Assembly (NCBI GenBank): GCA_029222685.1
Contig: JARHVB010000059.1
Location: forward strand, 19,545-83,544
Direction: 5' to 3'
DNA: 64,000 bases
Source of the DNA: Terripilifer ovatus
GTDB taxonomy: Bacteria > Pseudomonadota > Alphaproteobacteria > Rhizobiales > Beijerinckiaceae
Shown: piece by piece, positions 17,094 through 26,210 of the stretch
Position numbering within the stretch: position 1 is the stretch's first letter
How the letters are laid out: the number at the start of each line of letters is the position of its first letter
Program-made: the position numbers and the translations under genes
The notes under the pieces: generated by a model
What the model was told of the DNA's origin: nothing
Seen by the model: only the letters and a program-made list of their open reading frames with translations
Database searches by the model: none

Positions 17094-18113
17094 ATGCGGG
17101 GAACCGTCAACAGGAACGGTGGCGCTTCAATCGTCTCAGCCATTACACGACGGGCCGCCGTTATGGCTGGCGCGGCGCTGATGTTTCCGCGCTCGAGCAT
17201 GGCGCAAGCCGCGTGGCCGACGCGTGTTGTTAAAATAATCGTGCCGCTCGGCCCTGGTTCCGGCGCCGATATCGCTGCCCGCATGCTGGGCGAGCGTCTG
17301 CAGCGGATGTGGGGCAAGCCCGTCGTCATCGAGAACCGGCCCGGCGGCAACGGCATCGCGGCGATCACCGGATTCCTGACGGCCAACGACGACCATACCC
17401 TGTTCTACGGGGCTGCCGCGACGTTTACGGTGCATCCGTATCAGATGGAAACGATCCCTTATGATTTCAAACGGGACATCCTGCCGATTGCGCAGGCCAC
17501 CGTCACGATCGCCGTGGTCGCCGTGCCCGCCTCCAGCGCGGTCAACACCATGCCGGAATTCGTGAAATGGGCAAAGGACAATCCGGGAAAGCTCAATGCC
17601 GCGCTGGTGCCGGGCATTGCGGAGATTACATTTGACAAGTTCGTGAAGGTCGAAAACCTTCAGATCACCAAAGTGCCGTATCGCAATATCGTCGACGCTG
17701 TTTCCGACGCATCGGTCGGTCGCGTCCAATTCCTCTCCACTGCTTTCGCGATCGTCCAGCCGTCGGTCGAAGGTCGCACGATACGTGTGATTGCGATAAC
17801 CAATAACGAGCGTTTTCCAGGTCTGCCGGATGTTGCGACCTGTGCGGAACAGGGGGTTCCGTCGATGGCCTATGAAGGGCTGGCCGGTCTGTTCGGGGGC
17901 AAGCTCCTGTCTGCCGACTTGCGGGCGAGGATCGGCGAGGACGTTTTGCGCGCCATGGGCGATCCGGTGATCAAGCAGCGGATCGAGGCCACGGGACAGA
18001 TGGTTCTGCCCGGCGGCGCTGCAGCCTTTCAAGCGTCGATCGACGGGCAGATTGAAGAGATCAAGCGCTCGGCCGCCTATCTCGGATTGAACGCCGGAAA
18101 AGTCGCACCCTGA
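17094..18113 (+). CDS. TctC/Bug-family periplasmic binding protein (orphan)
   Basis: A 339-residue extracytoplasmic solute receptor of the tripartite tricarboxylate transporter type. A signal sequence with an RRAAVMAGAAL segment ends near SSMAQA (about residue 36), and the family features IIVPLGPGSGADIAARMLGERL and VVIENRPGGNGIAA follow. No TctA or TctB membrane genes are nearby, as is common for this expanded family. It is 65 bases ahead of an amidohydrolase-type decarboxylase gene, so it may bind an aromatic or carboxylic substrate of that enzyme. Confidence 0.9.
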   Translation: MRGTVNRNGGASIVSAITRRAAVMAGAALMFPRSSMAQAAWPTRVVKIIVPLGPGSGADIAARMLGERLQRMWGKPVVIENRPGGNGIAAITGFLTANDDHTLFYGAAATFTVHPYQMETIPYDFKRDILPIAQATVTIAVVAVPASSAVNTMPEFVKWAKDNPGKLNAALVPGIAEITFDKFVKVENLQITKVPYRNIVDAVSDASVGRVQFLSTAFAIVQPSVEGRTIRVIAITNNERFPGLPDVATCAEQGVPSMAYEGLAGLFGGKLLSADLRARIGEDVLRAMGDPVIKQRIEATGQMVLPGGAAAFQASIDGQIEEIKRSAAYLGLNAGKVAP

Positions 18114-18178
18114 GGTGCGTATGACTGCGGCGCTGCGCGCATCGCAGCCGGACAAGAATATCTTTGGGAGGACTAAGC

Positions 18179-19153
18179 ATGCGCACGATCACGCTGGAAG
18201 AGCATTTCGCGACCCCTGATTTTTTCGCCGGTCCTGCCCGCTTCGTCAAAGAACGCGCCGACCGTATGGGCGGCCGCTATGCCCAGGTCGTCGACAGGCT
18301 GTGCGACGTCGATACCTTGCGGATGTCGGAAATGGATGCAGCCGGCATCGACATGCAGGTGCTGTCGCTCTCCGCCCCCGGCGTCGAACAGATGGAGGCA
18401 ACTGAGGCGATCGCCATGGCGCGTGAGACCAACGACTATCTCGCCGACGCCATCAAGCGCCATCCGACCCGTTTCGCCGGCCTGGCGGCTTTGCCGACCA
18501 GCGCGCCGAAGCAGGCCGTGCAAGAGCTCGATCGCTGCTTTGCGCAACAAGGCTTCAAGGGCGTGGTCATCAACGGCCACAACCGCGGCCGATACCTGGA
18601 CGACAAATTCTATTGGCCGATCCTGGAGGCGGCGCAGGCCCTGAACGCTCCCATCTATCTGCACCCGACGCCGCCGCCGCAGGCGGTCATCGACGTTTCC
18701 TACGGCGGCTTCTCACCGCTGGTGACCGACATGCTCGCTGGCGGCGCATGGGGCTGGCACATCGAGACCGCCGTTCACATGCTCCGCATCATCTGCGGCG
18801 GCGTGTTCGATCAGTTTCCGAAACTGCAATTCGTCATCGGCCACATGGGCGAGGGCCTGCCGTTCTTCTTTCAGCGTTTCGACGTTCTGCCGATGTCGGT
18901 GACGAAACTGAAGCAGCCGATCCTGGCCTATCTGAAACAGAACGTGCATTACACATTCTCGGGCTTCAACTTTCAGCCGACCTTCCTGGATCTTCTGCTC
19001 GAGCTTGGTGGCATCGACCGGATCATGTTCTCGGCCGACTATCCCTACCAGTCCATGCCGGAAGCGCGCGCCTTCCTCGATCATATCCCGGTCAGCCCGG
19101 AAGACAGGCAACGCATTGCGCACGGAAATGCCGAGCGGCTCTTCAAGTTATAA
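18179..19153 (+). CDS. Amidohydrolase-family metal-dependent decarboxylase (gamma-resorcylate decarboxylase-like)
   Basis: A 324-residue amidohydrolase_2 protein. The N-terminal LEEHF (Glu7, Glu8, His9), His162 (YLHPTPPP), His222 (IGHMGEG) and Asp287 (FSADYPYQ) match the metal and catalytic positions of gamma-resorcylate and related non-oxidative aromatic decarboxylases. The exact aromatic acid is unknown. The ATG at 18179 with GGGAGG is chosen over the upstream in-frame GTG/ATG region because the enzyme family starts with this strand. It is probably co-transcribed with the TctC gene in front. Confidence 0.88.
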   Translation: MRTITLEEHFATPDFFAGPARFVKERADRMGGRYAQVVDRLCDVDTLRMSEMDAAGIDMQVLSLSAPGVEQMEATEAIAMARETNDYLADAIKRHPTRFAGLAALPTSAPKQAVQELDRCFAQQGFKGVVINGHNRGRYLDDKFYWPILEAAQALNAPIYLHPTPPPQAVIDVSYGGFSPLVTDMLAGGAWGWHIETAVHMLRIICGGVFDQFPKLQFVIGHMGEGLPFFFQRFDVLPMSVTKLKQPILAYLKQNVHYTFSGFNFQPTFLDLLLELGGIDRIMFSADYPYQSMPEARAFLDHIPVSPEDRQRIAHGNAERLFKL

Positions 19154-19163
19154 AGTGGCAAGC

Positions 19164-19188
19164 GGGCGGCAATCCGCGATTGCCGCCC
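19164..19188. terminator. Bidirectional terminator hairpin
   Basis: A perfect 10-bp stem GGGCGGCAAT / ATTGCCGCCC with a 5-base loop lies between the converging decarboxylase and aldehyde dehydrogenase genes. Confidence 0.65.
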
Positions 19189-19194
19189 TTCGCA

Positions 19195-20649
19195 TCATTG
19201 TTGCAGCGGCACGTTGATGATCTGCGGTTCCATATAGGCCTGCAGGCCCATCACGCCGTGCTCGCGGCCGAGGCCGGATTGCTTGAAGCCGCCGAACGGA
19301 ATGTCCGCTTCCGATCCGACGTGGTGGTTGACCCAGACGGTGCCCGCCTGGATCTGTGCGGCAACCTTCGCGCCCTTCTCGATATCCTTGGTCCAGACCG
19401 AAGCGGCAAGGCCCATGGTCGTGTCGTTGGCGCGGGCGAGCGCATCCTTCAGGTCCGTATATTTCAGCACCGGCAGGATCGGGCCGAACTGTTCTTCGGT
19501 GACGAGGCGAGTGTTATCGCCGATGTCGCCGACGATGGTCGGCTCGAGGAAATAGCCGGGCCGGTTGAGCGGATGGCCGCCGGCGACAATGCGCACGCCT
19601 GGCTGCCGCTTGGTGTCCTCAAGCACGTCGAGCACCTTGTCGTACTGCATCTTGTTCTGCAGCGGCCCCATCTGCACGTCGGGCTCGAAGCCCTCGCCGA
19701 CTCTATGATTGCGGGCCAGTTGCGCGAAGGCTTCCAGCACCGGCTCATAGAGGTCTTCCGGCACGTAGACGCGCTTCACCGCCATGCAGATCTGCCCGCA
19801 ATTGCCGAAGGCGCCGTTGAAAATCTTCGCCGTCGCGCCGGCAATGTCGACATCGTCGAGCATGATGGCAGGATCATTGCCGCCGAGTTCGAGCGTCACA
19901 CGCTTCAGGGTGCCGGACGAGCTTTCCATCACGCGCTTGCCGGTGGCGACCGAGCCGGTGAAGGAAATCTTGTCGATGCCGGGATGTTTCGTCAGCCATT
20001 GGCCGACGGCATTGCCGCCGCCAACCACATTGAAGACGCCGTGTGGAAGAATGTCGCGCGACAGTTCGCCGAGCAGCAAGGTCGACAGCGGCGTATAGGG
20101 TGATGGCTTCAGGACCAGCGTATTGCCGGCATAAAGCGCCTGGGCGATCTTGTGCGACGCCAGGCCGACCGGCACATTCCACGGCGTGATCGCGCCGACG
20201 ACGCCCATCGGGCGGAAATGCATGGAGATGCGGTTCTTGCCGTCATCGCGCAGCACTTCGTCCTTGAGTTCGATGTTCGCCATCTGCTCCAGCGAATTGG
20301 CTGTGCCCGCCATTTCCCGCAGCGCGTTGGACAAGGGCTTGCCCTGCTCGCGGGTGATCAGCGCGGCAAGCTCTTCGCTGCGCTCGCGGACAGCCGCAGC
20401 GAACTTGTGAAGATAGGCGCGGCGTTCCTCGAAGGACTTCTTGGCCCAGCCGGGAAAGGCGCGTCGCGCCGAGGCGACGGCGCGGTTGAGCTGGATTTTG
20501 GTCGCGTCGGGGCACTGTGCGAAAGCCGTTGCCGTCGCGGGATTGATGACATCGAACGAAGTCTTGCTCGTCTCGGCCTTGCCGTTGATCGTGTGCGTGA
20601 ATTCGTAATTCACCTTGCCGGCGGCGTCGGCTTGCGTGGCTGTCGTCAT
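19195..20649 (-). CDS. NAD(P)-dependent aldehyde dehydrogenase
   Basis: A 484-residue aldehyde dehydrogenase that oxidises an aldehyde to the acid. Present are Asn158 (ITPWNVP), the nucleotide-loop FTGSVATG (230-237), general base Glu254 in TLELGG and catalytic Cys288 in FGNCGQIC. The ATG at 20649 gives MTTATQADAAG and has GGGAG upstream; a longer in-frame reading has no support. The substrate is not predictable. The divergent neighbour is a pseudogene, and a strong inverted repeat lies between them at 20741-20766. Confidence 0.93.
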   Translation of the reverse strand: MTTATQADAAGKVNYEFTHTINGKAETSKTSFDVINPATATAFAQCPDATKIQLNRAVASARRAFPGWAKKSFEERRAYLHKFAAAVRERSEELAALITREQGKPLSNALREMAGTANSLEQMANIELKDEVLRDDGKNRISMHFRPMGVVGAITPWNVPVGLASHKIAQALYAGNTLVLKPSPYTPLSTLLLGELSRDILPHGVFNVVGGGNAVGQWLTKHPGIDKISFTGSVATGKRVMESSSGTLKRVTLELGGNDPAIMLDDVDIAGATAKIFNGAFGNCGQICMAVKRVYVPEDLYEPVLEAFAQLARNHRVGEGFEPDVQMGPLQNKMQYDKVLDVLEDTKRQPGVRIVAGGHPLNRPGYFLEPTIVGDIGDNTRLVTEEQFGPILPVLKYTDLKDALARANDTTMGLAASVWTKDIEKGAKVAAQIQAGTVWVNHHVGSEADIPFGGFKQSGLGREHGVMGLQAYMEPQIINVPLQQ

Positions 20650-20740
20650 GCAGATTCTCCCTGGCATCATAAAACTCAAAACCGCCCAGCCGGACCGATG
20701 CCTTCCCGGCGCTATCGGATCCGGATACGTCAATTTATGA

Positions 20741-20766
20741 TATCTATATACCGTCAGATATAGATA
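20741..20766. promoter_or_regulatory. AT-rich inverted repeat, candidate operator
   Basis: Perfect 9-base arms TATCTATAT / ATATAGATA separated by eight bases lie between the divergent aldehyde dehydrogenase and the transporter remnant. ModE-type and other dyad-binding regulators use similar TATA-rich arms, but the cognate protein is unknown. Confidence 0.55.
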
Positions 20767-20813
20767 GCTGTAAATATCGCCATCGAACCCGTGTCCATGG
20801 AGAGCGAAGACAC

Positions 20814-21358
20814 ATGCGGATCAACAGACGCTCGATGCTGCTTGGGACCGGCGCGCTCGTCGCTGCGCCGTACGTTGGTCGCGCTGCCACGATAAATGAT
20901 GGCGCCGGCCGTACCGTCACCATTCCCGCCAAGGCAGAGCGCCTGTTCGCGGCGGGGCCGCCGGCCGCCCTCGACATTTATACGCTTGCGCCGGAAACCC
21001 TGCTGGGATGGACGCGCGGAAACACAGAGCAGGAGCGCGCCTATCTGCATCCCGAATATGGCGCGCGTGGTGAAGTCGGCCGGCTGACCGGCCGCGGCAA
21101 TACGACCAACCTGGAAACCCTGTTGCAGCTCAAGCCAGATCTCATCATCGATGTGGGATCGGTGAACCGAACCTATATCGAGATGGCGGACCGCGTGCAG
21201 GCGCAGACTGGCATTCCCTGTGCGCTGCTCGATGGCCGCTTCGATCAGATTGCAGCAAGCTATCGTCTGCTCGGCACGCTCACCGGCCGGCCGGCGCGCG
21301 GCGCCGAACTGGCGGACTATTGCGAGAGTGTCGTGCGCACTTGCCGCGACCGGGTCGC
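20814..21358 (+). pseudogene. Truncated FecB-type ABC substrate-binding protein (5' fragment)
   Basis: The first about 181 residues of a periplasmic metal/siderophore/molybdate-type binding protein: a twin-Arg-like signal (RRSMLLGTGALVAAPYVGRA), the N-terminal lobe (GRTVTIPAKAERLFAAGPP) and the start of the linker helix. After residue about 181 the frame runs into sequence that in another frame encodes the end of an ABC ATPase and then stops. The C-terminal lobe is absent, so the gene is dead. It marks the left edge of a deletion. Confidence 0.85.
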
Positions 21359-21604
21359 CAGGGCAAGGTCATGCGCCAGATCAGGACGCTGACCGGCGAG
21401 GGCCTCGGCGTGCTGTTCACCTCCCACGACCCCAACCAGGCGCTGCGCTATGCCGACCGCGTCGCCCTGCTGGGCGAGGGCCGCATCCTGAGTGTGGGGC
21501 CGACGAAGGACATCCTGACCCGGGATGCGCTGGCCACGCTCTACAAGGCCGGGGTCGACGTCCTGACGGCGCCGGACGGACGGGTGGCGTTTCTGCCCGA
21601 TTAG
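21359..21604 (+). pseudogene. Truncated ABC transporter ATPase (3' fragment)
   Basis: The sequence QGKVMRQIRTLTGEGLGVLF (start of the fragment) continues with TSHDPNQALRYADRVALLGEGRI and an end typical of FecE/BtuD-like ATPases, including the switch His (SHDPNQ). Walker A, signature and Walker B regions are missing. Fused directly to the binding-protein fragment, it is the right edge of an internal deletion that also removed the permease gene. Confidence 0.85.
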
Positions 21605-21750
21605 GGCCCGGTTCATGCGTGCACGGGGTAGAAAAATAATCCGGGCAGGTAGGTCCGGCGGCGGTCGCTCGGCAAGATGCTGATATTATGCGGAAATCGC
21701 CGATTTCTTCAACCCGGCGGCAACGCGGGCCAATCCGGGACTGTAAAACT

Positions 21751-21772
21751 AACTATATATTCTATATATGTT
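21751..21772. promoter_or_regulatory. TATATA-N3-TATATA dyad before the Rrf2 gene
   Basis: A short AT-rich dyad 53 bases before the Rrf2 start codon. It resembles, in its TATA-rich arms, the repeat at 20741-20766. It may hold the promoter or an autoregulatory site. Confidence 0.4.
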
Positions 21773-21824
21773 TAGGCGGTTGTTGGCATTCGCGCGCAAC
21801 CTATTCGTCTTTCCGGATAATTTG

Positions 21825-22271
21825 ATGCTCACCAACAAAGGCAAGTACGGGCTGAAAGCGATGCTGCACCTGGCGGGCATGGAAAAGGGCCAGCCGGCCC
21901 TCGTTGCCGATATCGCGCGCAACAACAATATCCCGAAAAAATTTCTCGATGCGATCCTGAGCGAATTGCGCAATGCCGGGCTGGTTCAATCCAAAAAGGG
22001 CAAGGGCGGGGGCTATGTGCTGGCGCGCCCGGCGCACGAGATTCGCGTTGGCCAGATCGTGCGGACCCTGGACGGGCCTTTGGCGCCGATCCGCTGCGCC
22101 AGCCACAATTATTACCGGCCCTGTGACGATTGCGACGAGGAAAACTGTCCCGTCCGGCTGATGATGTACGAAGTCCGCAATGCCATCTCGCGTGTGCTCG
22201 ACGACCGCACCCTGGCGGAAATGCGGACACTGGGCAGGACGGACCGCGACGAACTGGTCTACCATATCTGA
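21825..22271 (+). CDS. Rrf2-family transcriptional regulator with four cysteines
   Basis: A 148-residue winged-helix protein. The Rrf2 N terminus (KGKYGLKAMLHLA, 5-17), recognition region (IPKKFLDAILSELRNAGLVQSKKGKGGGY, partly quoted) and a Cys cluster at 91, 100, 103 and 108 are visible. In IscR, NsrR and RirA three cysteines in this region hold an Fe-S cluster, so sensing of iron, redox or sulfur status is plausible. The start is set at the ATG of MLTNKGKYG; an upstream ATG would add 19 poorly conserved residues. It lies just downstream of the transporter remnant, which it may once have controlled. Confidence 0.88.
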   Translation: MLTNKGKYGLKAMLHLAGMEKGQPALVADIARNNNIPKKFLDAILSELRNAGLVQSKKGKGGGYVLARPAHEIRVGQIVRTLDGPLAPIRCASHNYYRPCDDCDEENCPVRLMMYEVRNAISRVLDDRTLAEMRTLGRTDRDELVYHI

Positions 22272-22321
22272 CGGTCGGACTTCCCTTAAAGGCGGTCCGG
22301 AAGAATCGTGCAGGGGGGAGC

Positions 22322-23365
22322 ATGACAAAGCGGAAACAGGCTGCGTTCGTTGCCGCGATCGGCGCATTTCATCTGACGGCATCAGTCGCTGCCGCACAAA
22401 GCCTCGACGATTTTTTCAAGGCCCAGCCGTTCAAGATCATTGTCGGCAGCCCGCCGGGCGGCTCCTATGATCTTTACGGGCGTGCGATCGCGCGCCACCT
22501 CGGCAACCACCTGCCCGGGCAGCCGACGGTCATCGTGCAGAATATGCCTGGCGGCGGGGGTTATCTTGCGGTCAACTATCTCTACAACACGGCGCCGAAG
22601 GACGGTTCCGTCATCGCGACGTTCTCGCGCAGCGTGCCGATGCAGCCCTTGACCGACAGCACCGGCGTACAGTTCGATCCGCAGAAGCTCGAATGGATCG
22701 GCAGCGCCAGCGATGAGGTCGGGCTCGTCCTGTCCTGGAACACCAGTCCGGTGAAAACTTATGCCGATTTGCAGCGCCTCGGGATGACGGTGGCTAGCAC
22801 CGGGCCCGGCACCGATTCGAATGTCTATCCCCGCGTCGTTTCCAACATTCTGGGCGTAAATATGAAGATCGTCACCGGTTATCCCGGCGCCGCCGATATG
22901 CTGCTGGCGGTCGAGCGCGGCGAGGTCGACGGCGCCGCCGGCATTTCCTGGTCTTCGCTGTGGCCCAACAAGAAAGACTGGATCGAGAGCGGTAAGCTCA
23001 ATCTGCTGATGCAGCTCGGTCTCAAGAGCAACCATGCACAACTGAAGGATGTGCCGCTCATTCTCGATCTCGTGCAGAACGAGACGGACCGCCGCGTGCT
23101 CGAAGTCATTTTCGCCCGCCAGGCGATGGCCTATCCCTATGCCGCGCCGCCCGGCGTGCCGCCGGCAAGACTGGGTGCCATCCGCGAGGCCTTTGCCAGG
23201 ACGCTGGCGGACGAGCGCCTTCTGAGTGAGACCAATCGCGCCGGCATGTCGATCAATCCGGCAACGCCGGAGGAACTGGCGGCCATCATCAAGCGCGTTT
23301 ACACGAGCCCGCCGGACGTCATCGAAAAGGTCAGGACCGCGATGGGCCTGACCGCGAAGAATTGA
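22322..23365 (+). CDS. TctC/Bug-family periplasmic binding protein (orphan)
   Basis: A 347-residue solute receptor with a signal peptide ending near ASVAAAQ (residue 25), then FKIIVGSPPGGSYDLYGRAIARHL and VIVQNMPGGGGYLAVNYLY (parts of the family fingerprint). A GGGGGGAG ribosome-binding site precedes the ATG at 22322. It follows the Rrf2 gene by 50 bases and is possibly co-transcribed. No matching TctAB membrane genes are present. It converges on the CmcJ/NvfI-type gene with only six bases between stops. Confidence 0.9.
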   Translation: MTKRKQAAFVAAIGAFHLTASVAAAQSLDDFFKAQPFKIIVGSPPGGSYDLYGRAIARHLGNHLPGQPTVIVQNMPGGGGYLAVNYLYNTAPKDGSVIATFSRSVPMQPLTDSTGVQFDPQKLEWIGSASDEVGLVLSWNTSPVKTYADLQRLGMTVASTGPGTDSNVYPRVVSNILGVNMKIVTGYPGAADMLLAVERGEVDGAAGISWSSLWPNKKDWIESGKLNLLMQLGLKSNHAQLKDVPLILDLVQNETDRRVLEVIFARQAMAYPYAAPPGVPPARLGAIREAFARTLADERLLSETNRAGMSINPATPEELAAIIKRVYTSPPDVIEKVRTAMGLTAKN

Positions 23366-23371
23366 ACCTGT

Positions 23372-24226
23372 CTACTGATCTTCGAAAAACAGAAACGCGC
23401 GCAGCTCAATGCTTTCGCGCGGCGGCGCATTGGCAGGCGCCAGCGGGTTCTCGAACGCGCTGTGCGGCGAGAACCGCGCCACGTCCTTGCGCGAGTCGTA
23501 ACATTTCAGCAGCAATACTTCGTCTATCCGCATATGCGGATAGAAGTACCAGCGGTGGCGCGGCGAATAGGTGACGGAATAGGTTTCGCCTTTGCGATCG
23601 CGATAGACGAGATCGGTCTCGACAAGATCCTGCGGCGCAACGCTGCGCGCATCGCAGACGCCGAGCGGCGCATCTTCCAGCGGACCTTTCGTCGGCCGCC
23701 AGACGTTGACCACGGCGAAACGATGTTTGAGCAGGCCGTCGGCCTCATCGCCGAGCAGGTCGCGTACGCGCTGCGGGCCGGATCGCTCGGTATGGTCGAC
23801 ATGCACGCGCCCCACCGGGCCGCGCGGTTGCCCCTCGCCGCGGCGGCCGCTGTCGAGGATTTCGTCGGGCGAACGCCGCCGTGTCGTATGATCGAAGATG
23901 AACACGCGGCTGGCTCCGGTCTGCGCCTTCAGCAAGCGTTCGGCTTCCGGATAATAAACGGAACGGACTTCCTCGTCGTTGAAGAAGTCGCGCACCGCGC
24001 TGTGATGTTCGACCAGCGCAAAGCCTTCACGGTCGACCGAGGCGTCGATGGCGCGGCCATCATAGATATCGACTCTATGCGGATCCGGCACCACATTCGA
24101 ACGCGGCACGCCGGCCGGCGGTTCGTAGGTATAATTGGCGGCGCGGTCCTTCATCGGCTTGAGATAGTTGAACGACGCGGCCAGCAACGGCCGATCGACA
24201 GGACGGGTTTCGACAGCGAGACTCAT
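23372..24226 (-). CDS. CmcJ/NvfI-family oxidoreductase-like protein
   Basis: A 284-residue protein of the CmcJ/NvfI/AsaB family, known from cephamycin 7-methoxylation and fungal natural-product oxidations. Typical features are the N-terminal FNYLKP, the HVDHTERSG motif (near 141-149), FAVVNVWRPTKGPLEDAPL and the C-terminal RFSPHSAFENPLAP, which place an Fe(II)-type His/Asp site. It is divergent from a flavin monooxygenase 268 bases away. Such proteins are common but poorly characterised in soil proteobacteria; a catabolic or detoxifying oxidation is inferred. Confidence 0.85.
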   Translation of the reverse strand: MSLAVETRPVDRPLLAASFNYLKPMKDRAANYTYEPPAGVPRSNVVPDPHRVDIYDGRAIDASVDREGFALVEHHSAVRDFFNDEEVRSVYYPEAERLLKAQTGASRVFIFDHTTRRRSPDEILDSGRRGEGQPRGPVGRVHVDHTERSGPQRVRDLLGDEADGLLKHRFAVVNVWRPTKGPLEDAPLGVCDARSVAPQDLVETDLVYRDRKGETYSVTYSPRHRWYFYPHMRIDEVLLLKCYDSRKDVARFSPHSAFENPLAPANAPPRESIELRAFLFFEDQ

Positions 24227-24494
24227 CGCTTTCTCCTTCCGGTTCAGCGCGGCGCAGGGACACAGCGCCGGCTGTCATTGGAATACCTTCCGAACTCTCC
24301 CGAAAGATAGTCCCGCTCAGGGCGACAATCCAGAGGCTTCAGGCGGCTGGACGTCAGATACCGCGCACATATCGTTGATCGCAGAATTATTTTCGCCAGC
24401 ACCGGGGCAATGCAGAAATTGCTTCTGCCGGTTCACGTACCGCGTCACTTCGTATAATGTGCTCTCCAAGAAACGACACGGGAGACGCTCGATT

Positions 24495-25850
24495 ATGGCC
24501 GTACGGCAAATGAAGCTGGGATTGTTCATCAGGCCCTGTGGTCATCACATCGCATCCTGGCGCCATCCGCTGACCCAGGCCGATGCCGGCGTCAATTTCC
24601 AGCATTTCGTCGAGATGGCGCAGACCGCCGAGCGCGGGCTGTTCGACATGCTGTTTTCTGCCGATTCTGCCACCGTGTGGACGGCGGCTGAATCGGCGAT
24701 CGACCGATTGCACTATGTCGCCTGGATGGAGCCCTATACGCTTCTGTCGGCGCTCTCGGGTTTCACCAAGAATATCGGATTGGTCTGCACGGCCAGCACC
24801 AGCTTCGAGCAGCCCTTCAGCATCGCCCGCAAGTTCGCCACGCTCGACATCATCAGCGGCGGCCGCGCCGGCTGGAACGTCGTCACGTCGGGCAATGAAA
24901 CAGAGGCATTGAATTTCGGCAAGGAGCCGCACCTACCGAAAGTGGAGCGCTACAAGCGCGGTCGCGAGTTCACGGACGTCGTCCGTGCGCTATGGGACTC
25001 GTGGGACGAAGATGCGTTCCTGCGCAATAAGGAGACAGGCATTTTCTCGGACCGTTCGAAAATGCATGTGCTCAATCATCATGGCGACTATTACCACGTG
25101 CGGGGGCCGCTGAATGTCGCGCGCTCGCCGCAGGGGCAACCCGTGATCGTCCAGGCCGGCGCGTCCGACGATGGACGCCAGCTGGCGGCCGAGACGGCGG
25201 AAGTCGTCTTCACCGCCCATCATGTCGTCGAGACGGCGCGGACCTTCTATGCCGATGTCAAAGCCCGCATGACCTCGTGCGGAAGATCGCACGACGATCT
25301 CAAGATCCTTCCGGGCCTGTCCGTGATCGTCGCGCCGACCCGCGCCGAGGCGCAGGAAAAGCTCCATTCACTGCAGGACCTGCTGCATCCAGAGCTGGGC
25401 GTGGCGCTGCTGTCGGCGAGGATCGGCTTCGACCTCACTGGCTATCCGCTTGACGAACCGCTCCCGGAACTGCCGGAGAACGTCGTCATCAGCAGCCGGT
25501 CGGACATGATCAAGTCCTGGGCGCAGGAAGGATCGCCGACTTTGCGGGAGCTTTGCAAACGCTTCGCCAGCTCCCGCGGCCATTTCTCGCTCGTCGGCAC
25601 GCCGGCGGATGTGGTCGACGCCATGGAAGAATGGTTCACCACCGGCGCTTGCGACGGCTTCAATTTCCTGCCGTCTTACTTTCCCGTCGGCCTGAATGAT
25701 TTCGTCGATCTCGTCGTGCCCGAGCTGCAACGGCGCGGCCTGTTCCGCACGGCTTATGAGGGCAGGACGCTGCGTGAGAACCTGGGGCTGCCCAAGCCGG
25801 TGAGCAGATATGCTGCGCCGGTGAAGGCTGAAGCATTGGATGGTGCTTAA
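24495..25850 (+). CDS. LLM-class flavin-dependent monooxygenase (NtaA/DszA type)
   Basis: A 451-residue TIM-barrel FMN monooxygenase of the nitrilotriacetate monooxygenase family, which uses FMNH2 supplied by a separate reductase. Family marks are MKLGLFIRPCGHHIASWRHP at the start, GRAGWNVVTSGNE (near 126-138), NHHGDYYHVRGPLNVARSPQGQPVIVQAGAS (partly quoted) and EVVFTAH. The substrate is unknown; relatives act on aminopolycarboxylates, sulfones and alkanesulfur compounds. ATG at 24495 follows GGAG. It is divergent from the CmcJ/NvfI-like gene, possibly functionally paired. Confidence 0.9.
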   Translation: MAVRQMKLGLFIRPCGHHIASWRHPLTQADAGVNFQHFVEMAQTAERGLFDMLFSADSATVWTAAESAIDRLHYVAWMEPYTLLSALSGFTKNIGLVCTASTSFEQPFSIARKFATLDIISGGRAGWNVVTSGNETEALNFGKEPHLPKVERYKRGREFTDVVRALWDSWDEDAFLRNKETGIFSDRSKMHVLNHHGDYYHVRGPLNVARSPQGQPVIVQAGASDDGRQLAAETAEVVFTAHHVVETARTFYADVKARMTSCGRSHDDLKILPGLSVIVAPTRAEAQEKLHSLQDLLHPELGVALLSARIGFDLTGYPLDEPLPELPENVVISSRSDMIKSWAQEGSPTLRELCKRFASSRGHFSLVGTPADVVDAMEEWFTTGACDGFNFLPSYFPVGLNDFVDLVVPELQRRGLFRTAYEGRTLRENLGLPKPVSRYAAPVKAEALDGA

Positions 25851-26029
25851 ACTGTGAGGGTGTCAGTCCCGACGCCCGCATCGCGGCTACCGGATTCACA
25901 CATCCTGGAAACCGAATCGGGATCGGTCGCTCAGGATGGCCCTCCATGACGAGCGCGATAAGCGCGGGACACAAAACGACGCTTTGAAAAGAATTCGTCT
26001 TTCGATGGGCATTGATGCGGCTTCGACGT

Positions 26030-26118
26030 CTGGTTTCCCGCTCGCGCTTCGCGCGTCGGGAATGACATTGCGGCCCCTGTCATCCCCGACGCGCCGCAGG
26101 CGCGAGCGGGGATCCAGG
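26030..26118. repeat. Dispersed palindromic repeat, family B, paired copies
   Basis: Two inverted units: TTTCCCGCTCGCGCTTCGCGCGTCGGGAATGACA and GTCATCCCCGACGCGCC...GCGAGCGGGGATCCAG (in part) facing each other. Further copies lie at 26211-26249, 34953-35027 and 61251-61365. Confidence 0.8.
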
Positions 26119-26210
26119 CCTGACGATTCAGCGCATCGGATGCCAGGCGGAGATGTGTGAATGCCATAGCGCGTAGCGGGCGAGCGGGAAATTAGGCCGT
26201 CCCGTTGCGC

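Noticed and set aside
18613..20103. 496-codon plus-strand open frame across the decarboxylase end and the aldehyde dehydrogenase
   Set aside because: It spans two real genes in a third frame and crosses their terminator; no recognisable domains.
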